A DNA stretch of 64,000 nucleotides from Alteromonas stellipolaris (GTDB lineage: Bacteria > Pseudomonadota > Gammaproteobacteria > Enterobacterales > Alteromonadaceae), in the NCBI RefSeq assembly GCF_001562115.1, contig NZ_CP013926.1, forward strand, positions 2,790,001-2,854,000, written 5' to 3'. The notes beneath the pieces were generated by a model. That model did no database searches and was not told the DNA's origin. It saw only the letters and a program-made list of their open reading frames with translations. Of this stretch, positions 8,799 through 17,602 are shown piece after piece. The position numbers and the translations under genes were made by a program. Every line of letters starts with the position of its first letter. Position 1 is the stretch's first letter.

Positions 8799-9587
8799 CT
8801 ATTTTTGATTGGCTATGGCCTCAAAACGCGCATCTATTTGACCGCGCTCGCCAGATTGTTCAATAAACGCTAATGCCGCATTAAATTCATCGATGTGCGC
8901 TTGGGCATTTTCAAGCTCTTTAGAAACAATATAGTAAAGCGGAATAGTGGCTACAGGAATATCGATAATGCTGACACTGTCAAATACTTCAAGGAGTTTT
9001 GAGTTATGATCTCTTTGCAAGTAACCATTGGTAAAGCCTATATCGCCCCACCCTTTTGATACTTGAACAATACAGCCTCTTGCATCAACCGCTCGTTGAA
9101 CAGAAAGCTTATATGCGTTGATAAACTCTGACTGTTCGATGCTTAAGCTATAGCCATATGGCAAACAAAGGCGAGCCCCTGTCACATCAGCCAGTGTATT
9201 AACTTTCATCTCTTTTGATGTGTAAATACGTACGGGAATTGTATTAATGCGTTTCGAGTAAATAAAAGACTTGGCTCGTTCGTCGGTATGAACATAAGGG
9301 AATGTTCCTTGGTACTTGCCCTCAAGCGCCCATTTGAAACCACGTTGCCATGGTAAAATGTCGATATAAACGGGTGTATTCATGTGCTTGAAAACAGCTT
9401 TTACCAAAGAAACAGACCAGCCACCATCCTGCACATTTTTATCAACATAAGGGAAGTAGCTTGAACCAGTAGTTAATAGCGTATCGCTATCAAGCAGTGG
9501 CGGCTTTGGGTTTTGCTCGGCCACACTAAAGTAAGACGAAAACCCCAAACACAGCAAGATAAGCTTTACTACAACGCACTTTTTCAT
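8799..9587 (-). CDS. Periplasmic substrate-binding protein, family 3 (amino-acid type)
   Basis: A 262-residue exported protein: signal peptide KLILLCLGFSSYFSVAEQ, then TGSSYFPYVDKNVQDGGWSVSLVKAVF and a second lobe with LADVTGARLCLPYGYS. This is the layout of SBP_bac_3 proteins related to ABC amino-acid receptors. No ABC permease or ATPase is adjacent. In Alteromonadales many such single genes encode stand-alone periplasmic proteins of unknown ligand. Cysteines near residues 140 and 170 could form a disulfide. Expressed alone; about 190 bases separate it from msrA. Confidence 0.8.
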   Translation of the reverse strand: MKKCVVVKLILLCLGFSSYFSVAEQNPKPPLLDSDTLLTTGSSYFPYVDKNVQDGGWSVSLVKAVFKHMNTPVYIDILPWQRGFKWALEGKYQGTFPYVHTDERAKSFIYSKRINTIPVRIYTSKEMKVNTLADVTGARLCLPYGYSLSIEQSEFINAYKLSVQRAVDARGCIVQVSKGWGDIGFTNGYLQRDHNSKLLEVFDSVSIIDIPVATIPLYYIVSKELENAQAHIDEFNAALAFIEQSGERGQIDARFEAIANQK

Positions 9588-9774
9588 GTACTACTTCCGG
9601 CCGTTTTGGTTATTTCATCGCTATTTAGTGTTAAATAACCATTACTTATAATTTAAATTAACTATAAAGAAAAAATAACGAGATAAAAGTAAAAACCGAG
9701 CAATGCTGCACAAAGCAGACCTGTGTTTAAGTCTACCGCAGCATTACATAATAATGATGACAAGAAGCAAGTAA

Positions 9775-10368
9775 CTAAGACTTACCTGCTGCTTTCTCTC
9801 CCCAAATCTCCTCTAAGCGCTGATCGCGGCCACAATTCCAGCGATAAAGCTTGTAACGCACAGGGCTTTTTTTATAGAAATCTTGATGACCTATCTCATC
9901 GCCTTTAATAGGATAAAATGTGGATGAATCCAAAATAGGGGTAACCACGGTTTGATTTGGAAATTGCGCTTTTACCGCATTTTTAGTGTCCTGCGCAATG
10001 GCACGTTCTTCATCATTAGCGACAAACACGGCACTTAAATAACTGGGGCCTTTATCACAAAACTGCCCTCTTGCATCAAAGGGGTCGATATTCACCCAGT
10101 AATGGTCGAGTATTTCTCGATACGACACTTTGCTTTCATCAAAAGTTATCTTCACAGCTTCATAATGCCCCTTATGGTTCCCATTATAAGTAGGATTGGG
10201 CACTGTTCCTCCGGTAAAACCCGAGACCACATCGGTTACGCCCTCTAATTTTTCAAAATCAGATTCCATACACCAGAAACATCCACCAGCCAGAACAGTC
10301 TCGTCAGCAGTGGCAATTGGGGCAGCGATAAACGTGCTTAACAATAATGCGGGCAAAATAGATTTCAT
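9775..10368 (-). CDS. msrA: Peptide methionine sulfoxide reductase MsrA, exported
   Basis: A 197-residue enzyme reducing methionine-S-sulfoxide in proteins. The active-site motif GGCFWCMESDFEKLEGV starts near residue 27, followed by GFTGGTVPNPTY, GHYEAVKITFD and the NIDPFDARGQFCDKG region, all hallmarks of MsrA. Unlike the cytosolic E. coli enzyme, it begins with a signal peptide (ILPALLLSTFIAAPIATA), so it probably repairs envelope proteins. Additional cysteines near residue 105 and in the C-terminal WNCGRD can serve as resolving residues. The neighbourhood also holds OsmC-like and Cu/Zn SOD genes. Confidence 0.93.
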   Translation of the reverse strand: MKSILPALLLSTFIAAPIATADETVLAGGCFWCMESDFEKLEGVTDVVSGFTGGTVPNPTYNGNHKGHYEAVKITFDESKVSYREILDHYWVNIDPFDARGQFCDKGPSYLSAVFVANDEERAIAQDTKNAVKAQFPNQTVVTPILDSSTFYPIKGDEIGHQDFYKKSPVRYKLYRWNCGRDQRLEEIWGEKAAGKS

Positions 10369-10682
10369 TATTAACCTTAAAATTAACTATCGAAGACAAA
10401 AACATACGGCTCACTAATACAGAACGGATTAAGTCCTAGAAACTTTCATTTTCAGTGACATTACAATTACGGGTAAAATTTTCATTTAGTCCTGTAACCT
10501 TCGCATGCCGTAACGAAATTAAACTCATGACACTAGCTGCGTTAACTCTCATCACTTCAACGCTATCGCCCGCATGGCCTTGGTTTGCAGAAAATCAGTG
10601 ACATCGGCAGAGCACTTGCATCGTTAAGCTTTTAAAATTCAAACCATGTAACCGGTTTGGTCAAAACGTAAGGAAATAGCAA
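10369..10682. other. Intergenic region between msrA and the OsmC-like gene
   Basis: A divergent gap of about 310 bases that must hold the promoters of msrA (minus) and the OsmC-like gene (plus). I see no gene, strong hairpin or recognisable operator in it. The OsmC start is preceded by TAAGGA. Confidence 0.5.
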
Positions 10683-11111
10683 ATGAGCATAGTTAAATCA
10701 GGCAGTGCGGCATACAAACCTTTAGGAAAGCAAGGCAAAGGCAGTATTTCTACCGAAACAGGCGCATTGTCTAATCAGCCCTACGGATTTAATACACGCT
10801 TTGAAGATAGCAAAGGCACCAATCCCGAAGAACTAATAGGGGCGGCGCACGCAAGTTGCTTCACCATGGCCTTATCTTTTGCGTTATCAGGCGCAGGCTA
10901 TGATGACGGAGAGCTAAACACTACCGCTAAAATCAGTTTAGATAAGACAGACGATGGTTATGAAATTAGTCAGTCAGCGTTAAGCCTTGAAGCTAGCGTT
11001 GAGGGAATTACCGAAGACGAATTCGCTAAAATTGCTCAGGAAGCAAAAGATAATTGCCCCGTTTCGCAGCTTTTAGATACGAAAATCACCCTTGAGTACA
11101 CGTTGAAGTAG
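10683..11111 (+). CDS. OsmC-family peroxide reductase
   Basis: A 142-residue cytosolic protein. The two redox cysteines sit in the expected places: AAHASCFTMALSFAL (peroxidatic) and NCPVSQLL (resolving). The GTNPEELIGAAHA lead-in and a length near 140 fit OsmC rather than Ohr. Such enzymes detoxify organic hydroperoxides using dihydrolipoyl or similar thiols. TAAGGA precedes the ATG at a good distance. It lies opposite to msrA and next to other redox-defence genes. Confidence 0.9.
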   Translation: MSIVKSGSAAYKPLGKQGKGSISTETGALSNQPYGFNTRFEDSKGTNPEELIGAAHASCFTMALSFALSGAGYDDGELNTTAKISLDKTDDGYEISQSALSLEASVEGITEDEFAKIAQEAKDNCPVSQLLDTKITLEYTLK

Positions 11112-11147
11112 TAATCTTTTTCATAACGCCATTAGGCAGTAGCGATA

Positions 11148-11175
11148 GGGCTTAGGGCTTAGCGCTTAGCTCTTA
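11148..11175. repeat. 7-base tandem repeat, 4 copies
   Basis: Units 11148-11154 and 11155-11161 are both GGGCTTA, followed by GCGCTTA (11162-11168) and GCTCTTA (11169-11175). It starts 36 bases after the OsmC-like stop in non-coding DNA. Confidence 0.65.
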
Positions 11176-11323
11176 ATCCAGGCTACTGTATCAATATAGC
11201 GGATAAACCAGCAGGCAATCGAAGCCTACTGATGCTTTTATTCATGGCTATTTTTTCGCCAGCCCTTTATCCATTACTTCTCCATTCCTCAATTCTTTAT
11301 CCGCCAGTCTTTTACCTGTGACT

Positions 11324-11839
11324 TTACTCTGCCGCTGCCGCCAGAGCCTGTAAATCTTGAGTTAAACTAGTTTCTGCACGTTCTACCACTCGTCCTATTT
11401 CTTCACCATCACGCATTAATATGAAAGTAGGCGTATATTTAAGCGCATGCTTTTCTGCTATGCCCTCTGGATCGCTCTTTTTCCTGTCAACCGCGAATAA
11501 AGTAAATTGAGGGACATTTAACCCACTAGCATCTAGTGTTTTCAATAGTCGGGGGACTTCCCTTTCACTGTCATGGCACCATGCGCCAAATAGTATGAGT
11601 AGCGTATCGTCTTCCAAAGCAGATACGGCTTCAATTTCAGCGTCGCTAGGTTGATACGACTTATATTCGTCCATAAACGCTGGATGCTGTGCAAGCAATG
11701 CTTCACCGCTAATTTCCCCGACGACATCCGGAATGTTATCTGCACTCAACACATTAGCTGAGGCTAATACTATTAGTGCAGTTAACACTGGTTTCAACAA
11801 TGGCTTTAACACATTAGATACGAATTTATATGTAAACAC
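11324..11839 (-). CDS. Exported thioredoxin-fold protein with a CHDS site
   Basis: A 171-residue protein with an N-terminal hydrophobic export signal (VLTALIVLASANVLSAD). The thioredoxin-like core has LLILFGAWCHDSEREVPRLLKTL and the cis-proline segment LKYTPTFILMRDGEE. The usual WCxxC is WCHDS here, so only the first cysteine is kept. That fits a monothiol or isomerase-like role, or a binding role, better than classical disulfide reduction. No CcmH or DsbD partner is adjacent. It is probably periplasmic and is transcribed toward the OsmC-like gene. Confidence 0.75.
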   Translation of the reverse strand: MFTYKFVSNVLKPLLKPVLTALIVLASANVLSADNIPDVVGEISGEALLAQHPAFMDEYKSYQPSDAEIEAVSALEDDTLLILFGAWCHDSEREVPRLLKTLDASGLNVPQFTLFAVDRKKSDPEGIAEKHALKYTPTFILMRDGEEIGRVVERAETSLTQDLQALAAAAE

Positions 11840-11967
11840 CTTCTTTCTCCTTAAAAGCGTATAGCCATATTCAATAGTGCATTGAAGTAAAACGCAAGTT
11901 CGCTATTCTACGCTTAACCCTTTTTAGGTTTGTTGGCCTGGACAGTTGCGAATAACTCAAACACACA

Positions 11968-11993
11968 AAAAAAGCGGCATTTCTGCCGCTTTA
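11968..11993 (-). terminator. Rho-independent terminator of sodC
   Basis: The stem AAAGCGGCA / TGCCGCTTT (11971-11992, 4-base loop) is followed on the minus strand by a run of T (the A run at 11967-11973 on the plus strand). It lies about 45 bases after the sodC stop. Confidence 0.85.
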
Positions 11994-12036
11994 ATTATCA
12001 ATTTTGCTAAATACTAACATTGATCTTCAAGACTGG

Positions 12037-12582
12037 TTACTTACCAATCACGCCGCAAGCCACTCGCTCGCCGCCACCGCCAAGTTTAGCTGGGGAATCT
12101 GAATAGTTATCGCCACCTGCATGAATCATAATGGCGCGCCCTTCAATGTCTTCAAGCTCCAATTCAGGTGCGAATACAGGTTGAGTGGCATTGCCACTTT
12201 CATCAACATACAGGGTTGGCAAATCACCCTCATGACCTTCTTCAGACCAAGGTACGCTGTGACTGCCCGTATTTTCAGGGTCGAAGTGCCCACCTGCGGC
12301 ACCGCCTAACACTTTTTTACCATCTTTCATTGCTGCTGAGCAGTCGCCATTTTCATGTACATGAAAGCCGTGAATCCCTGGGGTTAGCCCTGATAGTTTC
12401 GGTGTGAAAACCACACCGTCGTCATCGTAGCTGCTTACCATCACGCTTCCGATAGCTTCGCCTGTTTTCAGATTATTCATCATAATCTTTTTCCCTTCAT
12501 CCTCGTGATGACCGGCGAAACAACTTGCGCTCAAGGCTAGTGAGACTGCACCCACCATGGCGGTTAATGTCAGCTTTTTCAT
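12037..12582 (-). CDS. sodC: Periplasmic Cu/Zn superoxide dismutase
   Basis: A 181-residue enzyme converting superoxide to peroxide and oxygen. A signal peptide (AMVGAVSLALSASCFAG) is followed by the copper-ligand motif HGFHVHENGDC, the zinc region GGHFDPENTGSH, an acidic strand and the electrostatic-loop end IMIHAGGDNYSD, then GGGGERVACGVI with the second disulfide cysteine. All metal ligands appear present. The ATG at 12582 is preceded by GGAGAA. A clear terminator follows the stop. Together with exported MsrA it points to oxidative protection of the periplasm. Confidence 0.96.
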   Translation of the reverse strand: MKKLTLTAMVGAVSLALSASCFAGHHEDEGKKIMMNNLKTGEAIGSVMVSSYDDDGVVFTPKLSGLTPGIHGFHVHENGDCSAAMKDGKKVLGGAAGGHFDPENTGSHSVPWSEEGHEGDLPTLYVDESGNATQPVFAPELELEDIEGRAIMIHAGGDNYSDSPAKLGGGGERVACGVIGK

Positions 12583-12962
12583 AGCGTTCTCCTTCTCTGC
12601 TTAAAATTCGCAATAATGAAGCCCGTGCGATTATTAAACGAGCTTGCATTACAACTTACCTTAAAGAAGAGCATAATTTGCACCACAAGTGGTTAATGCG
12701 CTGTAACCCCATGAAAAATAGACATTAAGAAGATTTTGCTGATATCGACATTCTAGGCGCTTTTGAATAGATGTAACGATTTAACTCGTCATGTGTAATG
12801 TTTACGCAAACAAGCACTTATAAAATAAAGCTTACATCAATACTGCTACCGTCTGTTTCTCGTTGCAACGGGAATAGCAACGCTTTATTCTCAAAGTACG
12901 AAAGTGATTTAGTGCATCAGTATGCATTGGATTAATAGTAACGATTAACGTGGTACGCTACT
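12583..12962. other. Divergent intergenic region, sodC / propeller-GGDEF gene
   Basis: About 380 bases without a credible gene. It must carry the sodC promoter and that of the GGDEF receptor. The only structure I see is an imperfect hairpin, CGTTGC (12861-12866) with GCAACG (12877-12882). No known operator was recognised. Confidence 0.45.
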
Positions 12963-15900
12963 TTGTTAACTAAATCTTTTAAACTTTGTTTCACTTTATC
13001 AGTGTTGCCATTGTTTTTTTGTGTCCCCGCTTCGGCTACCTCTAGCTGGCACACGCTTCATCAGCCCACGTTTTACACGCCTGTAGCCAAGACTTCATTG
13101 ATTGACGGCCCAATACTATCTGTATTGGAAACTAACGACGGATTTAAATGGATTGTTGATTCCAAAGGGTTATGGCGATGGGATTCCCAGTCTTTAAAAT
13201 CGGTGTCATTTGAAAATAAGCAAAGCGATACGCCTTCGCCGCAAATTCAAGCCACCTTTGTTACCAAAAGCGGTGAAGTATGGGTAGGTACTCAACAAGG
13301 CCTTTACCGTTTAAATCAAGAAAAACTACAACTCAATGCATATGAGGAAAGTTTACTTTCGGATGTATCGATACTTAACCTCAACATAACCTCTATTGCC
13401 AACAATAAGATTTTCACGTTTGCATCAGATAGATCGTTGTTTATTTTCAATGATAAAACGAAAAAACTATCGGGATTCGAACTACCAGATAGAGCGAGGA
13501 TCCATGCACTTCATGTAGATAGCAAGCACCAATTATGGGTAGGGTCTGGACAAGGGCTGTTTCAGTTTCCGCTCGTTGATATCGTAAGTAGCGGCGTTGA
13601 ACATTCTCCACTACGAGTAGAAGTGGGTAGTTATAAAAAACCTCGTATCAGTAGTATTCTTTCGACCGCTTCAGGCTACCTCGTTGTGGGCACCGCCGAC
13701 AAAGGTTTGTTTGTTCAAAATGAGGATGCACCATTTCGCCAATTAGCGATGGGGACCTCGACATTGCCTTGGCTTTTCACTATGAGCGAAATAAAACCTG
13801 ATTTGCTGCTGCTTGGCACCTTTGGGCAAGGGTTGATAGAGGTGAATATTAATACTCATGAAACCCGCCAGTTTTCGCACAACCCACTTCAACCATCTTC
13901 GCTTGCTGACGACAATATTTGGTCTACCTTTGCCGATAGCAAAGGATTAGTGTGGATTGGCGCTGGGCACACGCTAAATATTTTCGATGCGAATAACCAA
14001 TCGATAATTAATATATTCGGTGGTGCAAATATTGATAAAAGCTTGAGTTACCGAAAAGTACACGCGGTACAGTCCCACCATGGCGAACTGTTCGTAGGCT
14101 CTGGTAATGCCGGCATCGAAATCCTGTCACCAGTAAATGGCAAAATAGAACAGCTCTGGGAAACATCAGAAAACCCCGTTGAAACCTTGCATGTAGCTAA
14201 AAATGGTGACGTATATGCGTCAAGCAACTTTGCATCAGTGGAACTTGACTCTGCCACTAAGCAAGCCCTACCGTTAGCAGTATCAACACGTCATCCTTCA
14301 ACATTTACCACTGCCTTTTTATCGACAGAGACGAGTTTATGGCTAGGCGGCACAGACGGTTTATGGGTGCAGCACAACGCTATAGAAAAACAAATCGAAT
14401 TTGCTGACAGTATCGCAGAGCGGCGTATTGCGTCGTTAGCAATTGATGAAAATCGCTTATGGATTGGTACATGGCAAGGATTGGTCAAAGGTGACATTCA
14501 AATAGGTGAAACTATCGACTTGGCTACAAATTACATTGCTCACCCCATATTAAAACAACAATATATATCTAGCTTATTCGTTGACGATAATGGTTACCTT
14601 TGGGTCGGTACAGGCTCTGCAGGTTTATTTGTTAAACCTACATACGCAGACTGGACTCAAATTGAGAGCATTAGTGGTTTGCCAGGCAATAATATTGCTG
14701 CTATCGCAGGAGAAAGTGAAGATCATATTTGGGTGAGTACTACCCAAGGCATTGCCGCAATAAACCGCCATTCATTTGCTGTTAGCTGGGCAGTCGCTGC
14801 ACCAAGCGTGGTGAATGCCCCTTATGCACCTTCAGCAGCTACAATAACAAATGAGAATGACATTGTTTTTGGCGGCATTAACGGCTTAACCATTATTGAT
14901 AGTGATAACTTCACATTTTCGAAGCCGCCTGTACCAGTCGTGCTCACGGATATTACTTTGGTTCACCATGACGATACAATCGAATCGCTGGGGCAAGCCG
15001 CGACTGATTTAACCTTTCCTCCACTGACAAAACGAATAACCTTCGAATTTGCGGCACTTGATTATCTTACCCCTGAACATACTCACTATCGTTATCGTGT
15101 AATAGGGTTAGATGGAAACTGGATTCAGGCAAATGCTGAGCAACGTTTAGCGGTCATTACGATGCCGCAACCTGGCGACTATACTCTGCAAATTGAGTAT
15201 TCTTACGATGGGGTAACGTGGGAAAAGAATGCATTGCATCGTAAGTTACTTGTTATGCCAGCGTGGTATCAAACCGCGCTAGCAAAATTTGTCGCTATCT
15301 TATGTTTATGTGTCGCTGTGTATATAGGTCACTTACTAGGGGTAAAGCATCACAGACACCGTCAAGCATTTCTAAAAAAGCTCGTGAATGCGAGAACTAC
15401 TGAATTATCGATAGCTAATAAGCAACTCAGTGAACAGGCCGCAGCGCTTAAAGAGGCCAGTTTGACTGACCCGCTAACTGGGTTACACAACAGGCGCTAT
15501 CTAACACAACATATTGAGCGCGATATTGCCCTAGTGCAGCGTTATTACGCCAACTGCGATCAAAGGTACACCGAGCCTAAAAACCATTACGACATACTGT
15601 TTTTCGTTATCGATTTAGACCACTTTAAAAATATCAACGACACTTATGGTCATCAGGCAGGTGACAAGGTTTTAGTTGAAACCCAAAAGCGCTTAAAGCG
15701 TATATTCCGTGAGACTGATTATCTCATTCGCTGGGGCGGTGAGGAATTTTTAGTCGTCGTCCACAACACACCTAGAGAAGAAGCGTGTGTGTTGGCAGAG
15801 CGAGCGGTAGATATAGTGGGTTCGATTGAATTTCAACTTTCAGAAGAAACACGTAAGCATGTCACCTGTTCAATTGGCTATGCTGCTTATCCACTTTCTC

Positions 15901-16112
15901 AGCAGCATTACGATATTTTTGATTGGCAAACCACAATAGGGCTTGCTGATACCGCGCTTTATGGCGCGAAAAATAACTGTCGTAATACCTGGATGGGCTT
16001 AACATCGATTCCACCAAGCACTGACCGTAAGGCGCTAGAAAAAGTTGCCAAGGTTCCTTCATCTATTTTTACATACGCCCAAGTTCAACAACCCAATAGC
16101 GCTAAGCTATAA
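12963..16112 (+). CDS. Periplasmic propeller sensor with GGEEF diguanylate cyclase
   Basis: A 1049-residue one-component receptor. A signal peptide (LCFTLSVLPLFFCVPASA) is followed by roughly 650 residues of two-component-regulator propeller repeats with many VWVGT/LWIGT/GLWR-type blades, a Y_Y_Y-like beta domain (HTHYRYRVIGLDGNW), a transmembrane helix near residues 770-792, a coiled linker, and a GGDEF domain with IRWGGEEFLVV (GGEEF about 925-929). RETD lies five residues upstream, forming the RxxD product-inhibition site. It should make cyclic-di-GMP in response to a periplasmic ligand, often a polysaccharide in this architecture. Translation starts at TTG 12963; the next in-frame stop upstream is 12939 and no ATG lies between. 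Confidence 0.9.
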   Translation: MLTKSFKLCFTLSVLPLFFCVPASATSSWHTLHQPTFYTPVAKTSLIDGPILSVLETNDGFKWIVDSKGLWRWDSQSLKSVSFENKQSDTPSPQIQATFVTKSGEVWVGTQQGLYRLNQEKLQLNAYEESLLSDVSILNLNITSIANNKIFTFASDRSLFIFNDKTKKLSGFELPDRARIHALHVDSKHQLWVGSGQGLFQFPLVDIVSSGVEHSPLRVEVGSYKKPRISSILSTASGYLVVGTADKGLFVQNEDAPFRQLAMGTSTLPWLFTMSEIKPDLLLLGTFGQGLIEVNINTHETRQFSHNPLQPSSLADDNIWSTFADSKGLVWIGAGHTLNIFDANNQSIINIFGGANIDKSLSYRKVHAVQSHHGELFVGSGNAGIEILSPVNGKIEQLWETSENPVETLHVAKNGDVYASSNFASVELDSATKQALPLAVSTRHPSTFTTAFLSTETSLWLGGTDGLWVQHNAIEKQIEFADSIAERRIASLAIDENRLWIGTWQGLVKGDIQIGETIDLATNYIAHPILKQQYISSLFVDDNGYLWVGTGSAGLFVKPTYADWTQIESISGLPGNNIAAIAGESEDHIWVSTTQGIAAINRHSFAVSWAVAAPSVVNAPYAPSAATITNENDIVFGGINGLTIIDSDNFTFSKPPVPVVLTDITLVHHDDTIESLGQAATDLTFPPLTKRITFEFAALDYLTPEHTHYRYRVIGLDGNWIQANAEQRLAVITMPQPGDYTLQIEYSYDGVTWEKNALHRKLLVMPAWYQTALAKFVAILCLCVAVYIGHLLGVKHHRHRQAFLKKLVNARTTELSIANKQLSEQAAALKEASLTDPLTGLHNRRYLTQHIERDIALVQRYYANCDQRYTEPKNHYDILFFVIDLDHFKNINDTYGHQAGDKVLVETQKRLKRIFRETDYLIRWGGEEFLVVVHNTPREEACVLAERAVDIVGSIEFQLSEETRKHVTCSIGYAAYPLSQQHYDIFDWQTTIGLADTALYGAKNNCRNTWMGLTSIPPSTDRKALEKVAKVPSSIFTYAQVQQPNSAKL

Positions 16113-16162
16113 AGAACATCAGGCGAGTTTAATGAACATAAAATAGTAATAACCAACGAAAT

Positions 16163-16203
16163 AGCCCCCGCTCGTTGGACTTTCCAACTGCGGGGGCTTT
16201 TAT
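16163..16203 (+). terminator. Terminator after the propeller-GGDEF gene
   Basis: The stem AGCCCCCGC (16163-16171) pairs with GCGGGGGCT (16190-16198), extended by CGTTGGA/TCCAAC in the upper part, and is followed by TTTTATT. It probably also helps end the convergent CpxP/Spy-like transcript. Confidence 0.85.
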
Positions 16204-16227
16204 TAAAAACACATGTCTATATTACGA

Positions 16228-16698
16228 CTAGCTGTTTCTTTCTTGCTTGTCATCTCGGTCGCCGCGTTCACCACGCTTGCCACGCTTTTCTTTCATCGAT
16301 TCGAACTTTTCTAGCTGCTCGTCAGTTAGAATTTCACTCACTTTCACACGTACATCGGCCATTTTAAGAAAACGTGCTTTCGCTTTTTCGGCTTTTAGGT
16401 TTGCAAGCTCGTTTAAGTCTTGCTCGTAATTAGCGTCTGACGGATCGAGCGCCTTAAATTTTGCTCTAAATGAGTCTTCGCTGCCTTTCTCTGGGCGATT
16501 TGCTTTGCGCTCAGCTTTAAGTTCGGCTTTCAACGCTTTTAGGGCGTCTTGCTGCTCGTCAGTTAAATCTAGCACTTTCGTCATTTTGTGAATGGGAAAG
16601 AAGTCAGGACCTTTACGGTCATCAGAATGTTTACCACCTGCATAAGCAGTAGTGGCGATACATGCACTCAATAAAACACCGGCAATTAATTTTTTCAT
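16228..16698 (-). CDS. Spy/CpxP-family periplasmic protein
   Basis: About 156 residues from the chosen start (MKKLIAGVLLSACIATTAYAG), which has AGGA at the right distance; a longer reading to 16761 would bury the signal peptide. The mature protein is highly charged and helical, with two LTxxQ motifs (LTDEQQDALKALK and LTDEQLEKFESMK), the signature of Spy/CpxP chaperones that bind misfolded envelope proteins or damp the CpxA sensor. It ends in a basic GKRGERGDRDD tail. It is divergent from cpxR, with a GTAAA-N5-GTAAA site between them, so Cpx control is likely. Confidence 0.85.
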   Translation of the reverse strand: MKKLIAGVLLSACIATTAYAGGKHSDDRKGPDFFPIHKMTKVLDLTDEQQDALKALKAELKAERKANRPEKGSEDSFRAKFKALDPSDANYEQDLNELANLKAEKAKARFLKMADVRVKVSEILTDEQLEKFESMKEKRGKRGERGDRDDKQERNS

Positions 16699-16825
16699 CT
16701 TAATATTCCTACTTGTTTTGGTCATGATGCTGCATGACATGGGGGAAACGTTTTGTTTCATCAGTTTTGTTTCATCAACGGGGCTAAGTATGCATAAACG
16801 ATTCGATAAGTAGGGTTAAGCTAGT

Positions 16826-16840
16826 GTAAAGTTCAGTAAA
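16826..16840. promoter_or_regulatory. CpxR-box-like site
   Basis: GTAAA (16826-16830), five bases, GTAAA (16836-16840): this matches the known GTAAA-N5-GTAAA CpxR consensus exactly. It lies between the divergent Spy/CpxP-like gene and cpxR, 41 bases before the chosen cpxR start. Confidence 0.75.
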
Positions 16841-16880
16841 GTTGAAAAGTCCTCAAAATAAAACGGTTAATCTCTATTTT

Positions 16881-17594
16881 ATGGAAAATGAAAAATACAA
16901 AATCTTACTGGTAGATGACGACGCAGAACTCTGCGCGCTACTGAGTGAATTCCTGCAGACCGACGGCTTTGCAGTTGAAACCTTAAATAGTGGCGATGCC
17001 GCCGTTGCCCGCTTATTACAAAGCGATGAATTCGATACGGTCGTTTTAGACATTATGATGCCCGGCATGTCGGGCCTTGATGTGCTGCGCAATGTGCGCG
17101 CAAAAAAACAGACTCCTATTCTTATGCTAACCGGTCGTGGTGACGACATAGACAGAATTCTTGGCTTAGAAATGGGTGCCGATGATTACCTAGCAAAGCC
17201 TTGTAACCCGCGGGAACTTGGCGCGCGTATTCGCGCCATTATTCGCCGCACCCAAAATGGCAATGCGCCAACCCAAGCGGTTGTGCATGCTGAACTCCAC
17301 GGCATTGTGCTGGATAGCGGCGCTAGAACGGCGCTTGTTGGCAACTCCCCTTTGCCCCTAACGGGCGCAGAGTTCAACGCGTTAAGCTTATTAATGGAAC
17401 GCGTAGGGCAAACCATCACAAAGCAAGAAATGACAGAAGAAGTACTTAACCGGCCACTTGAAGCCTACGACCGCGCCATGGATGTGCACGTAAGCCGAAT
17501 ACGTCAAAAGCTGAGTGCGGTGGGTATAAACGATGTGATTAAATCGGTTCGTGGTGTGGGCTATCAAATGCTTACTTCACCTGCACAAAACTAA
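16881..17594 (+). CDS. cpxR: OmpR-family response regulator CpxR
   Basis: About 237 residues. The receiver domain begins KILLVDDDAELCALL with the acidic pair, phospho-acceptor Asp in VVLDIMMPGMSG and Lys in DDYLAKPCNPREL. The C-terminal winged helix has LPLTGAEFNALSLLME and VHVSRIRQKLS and ends with IKSVRGVGYQML. I chose ATG 16881 because the alternative upstream TTG at 16842 sits right beside the presumed CpxR box. The sensor kinase starts eight bases after the stop. With the divergent Spy/CpxP-like gene this is a Cpx envelope-stress module. Confidence 0.9.
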   Translation: MENEKYKILLVDDDAELCALLSEFLQTDGFAVETLNSGDAAVARLLQSDEFDTVVLDIMMPGMSGLDVLRNVRAKKQTPILMLTGRGDDIDRILGLEMGADDYLAKPCNPRELGARIRAIIRRTQNGNAPTQAVVHAELHGIVLDSGARTALVGNSPLPLTGAEFNALSLLMERVGQTITKQEMTEEVLNRPLEAYDRAMDVHVSRIRQKLSAVGINDVIKSVRGVGYQMLTSPAQN

Positions 17595-17602
17595 GGCATA
17601 GC

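Noticed and set aside
11256..11315. Imperfect 15-base repetition after the thioredoxin-like gene
   Set aside because: Only the first and last units resemble each other clearly; too weak to call.
16699..16761. Longer N-terminus of the Spy/CpxP-like protein
   Set aside because: It would place 21 residues before a clean signal peptide; the internal ATG has AGGA at the right distance.
16842..16880. Upstream TTG start for cpxR
   Set aside because: It would begin right beside the CpxR box and add residues that do not match the family start; ATG 16881 is better.
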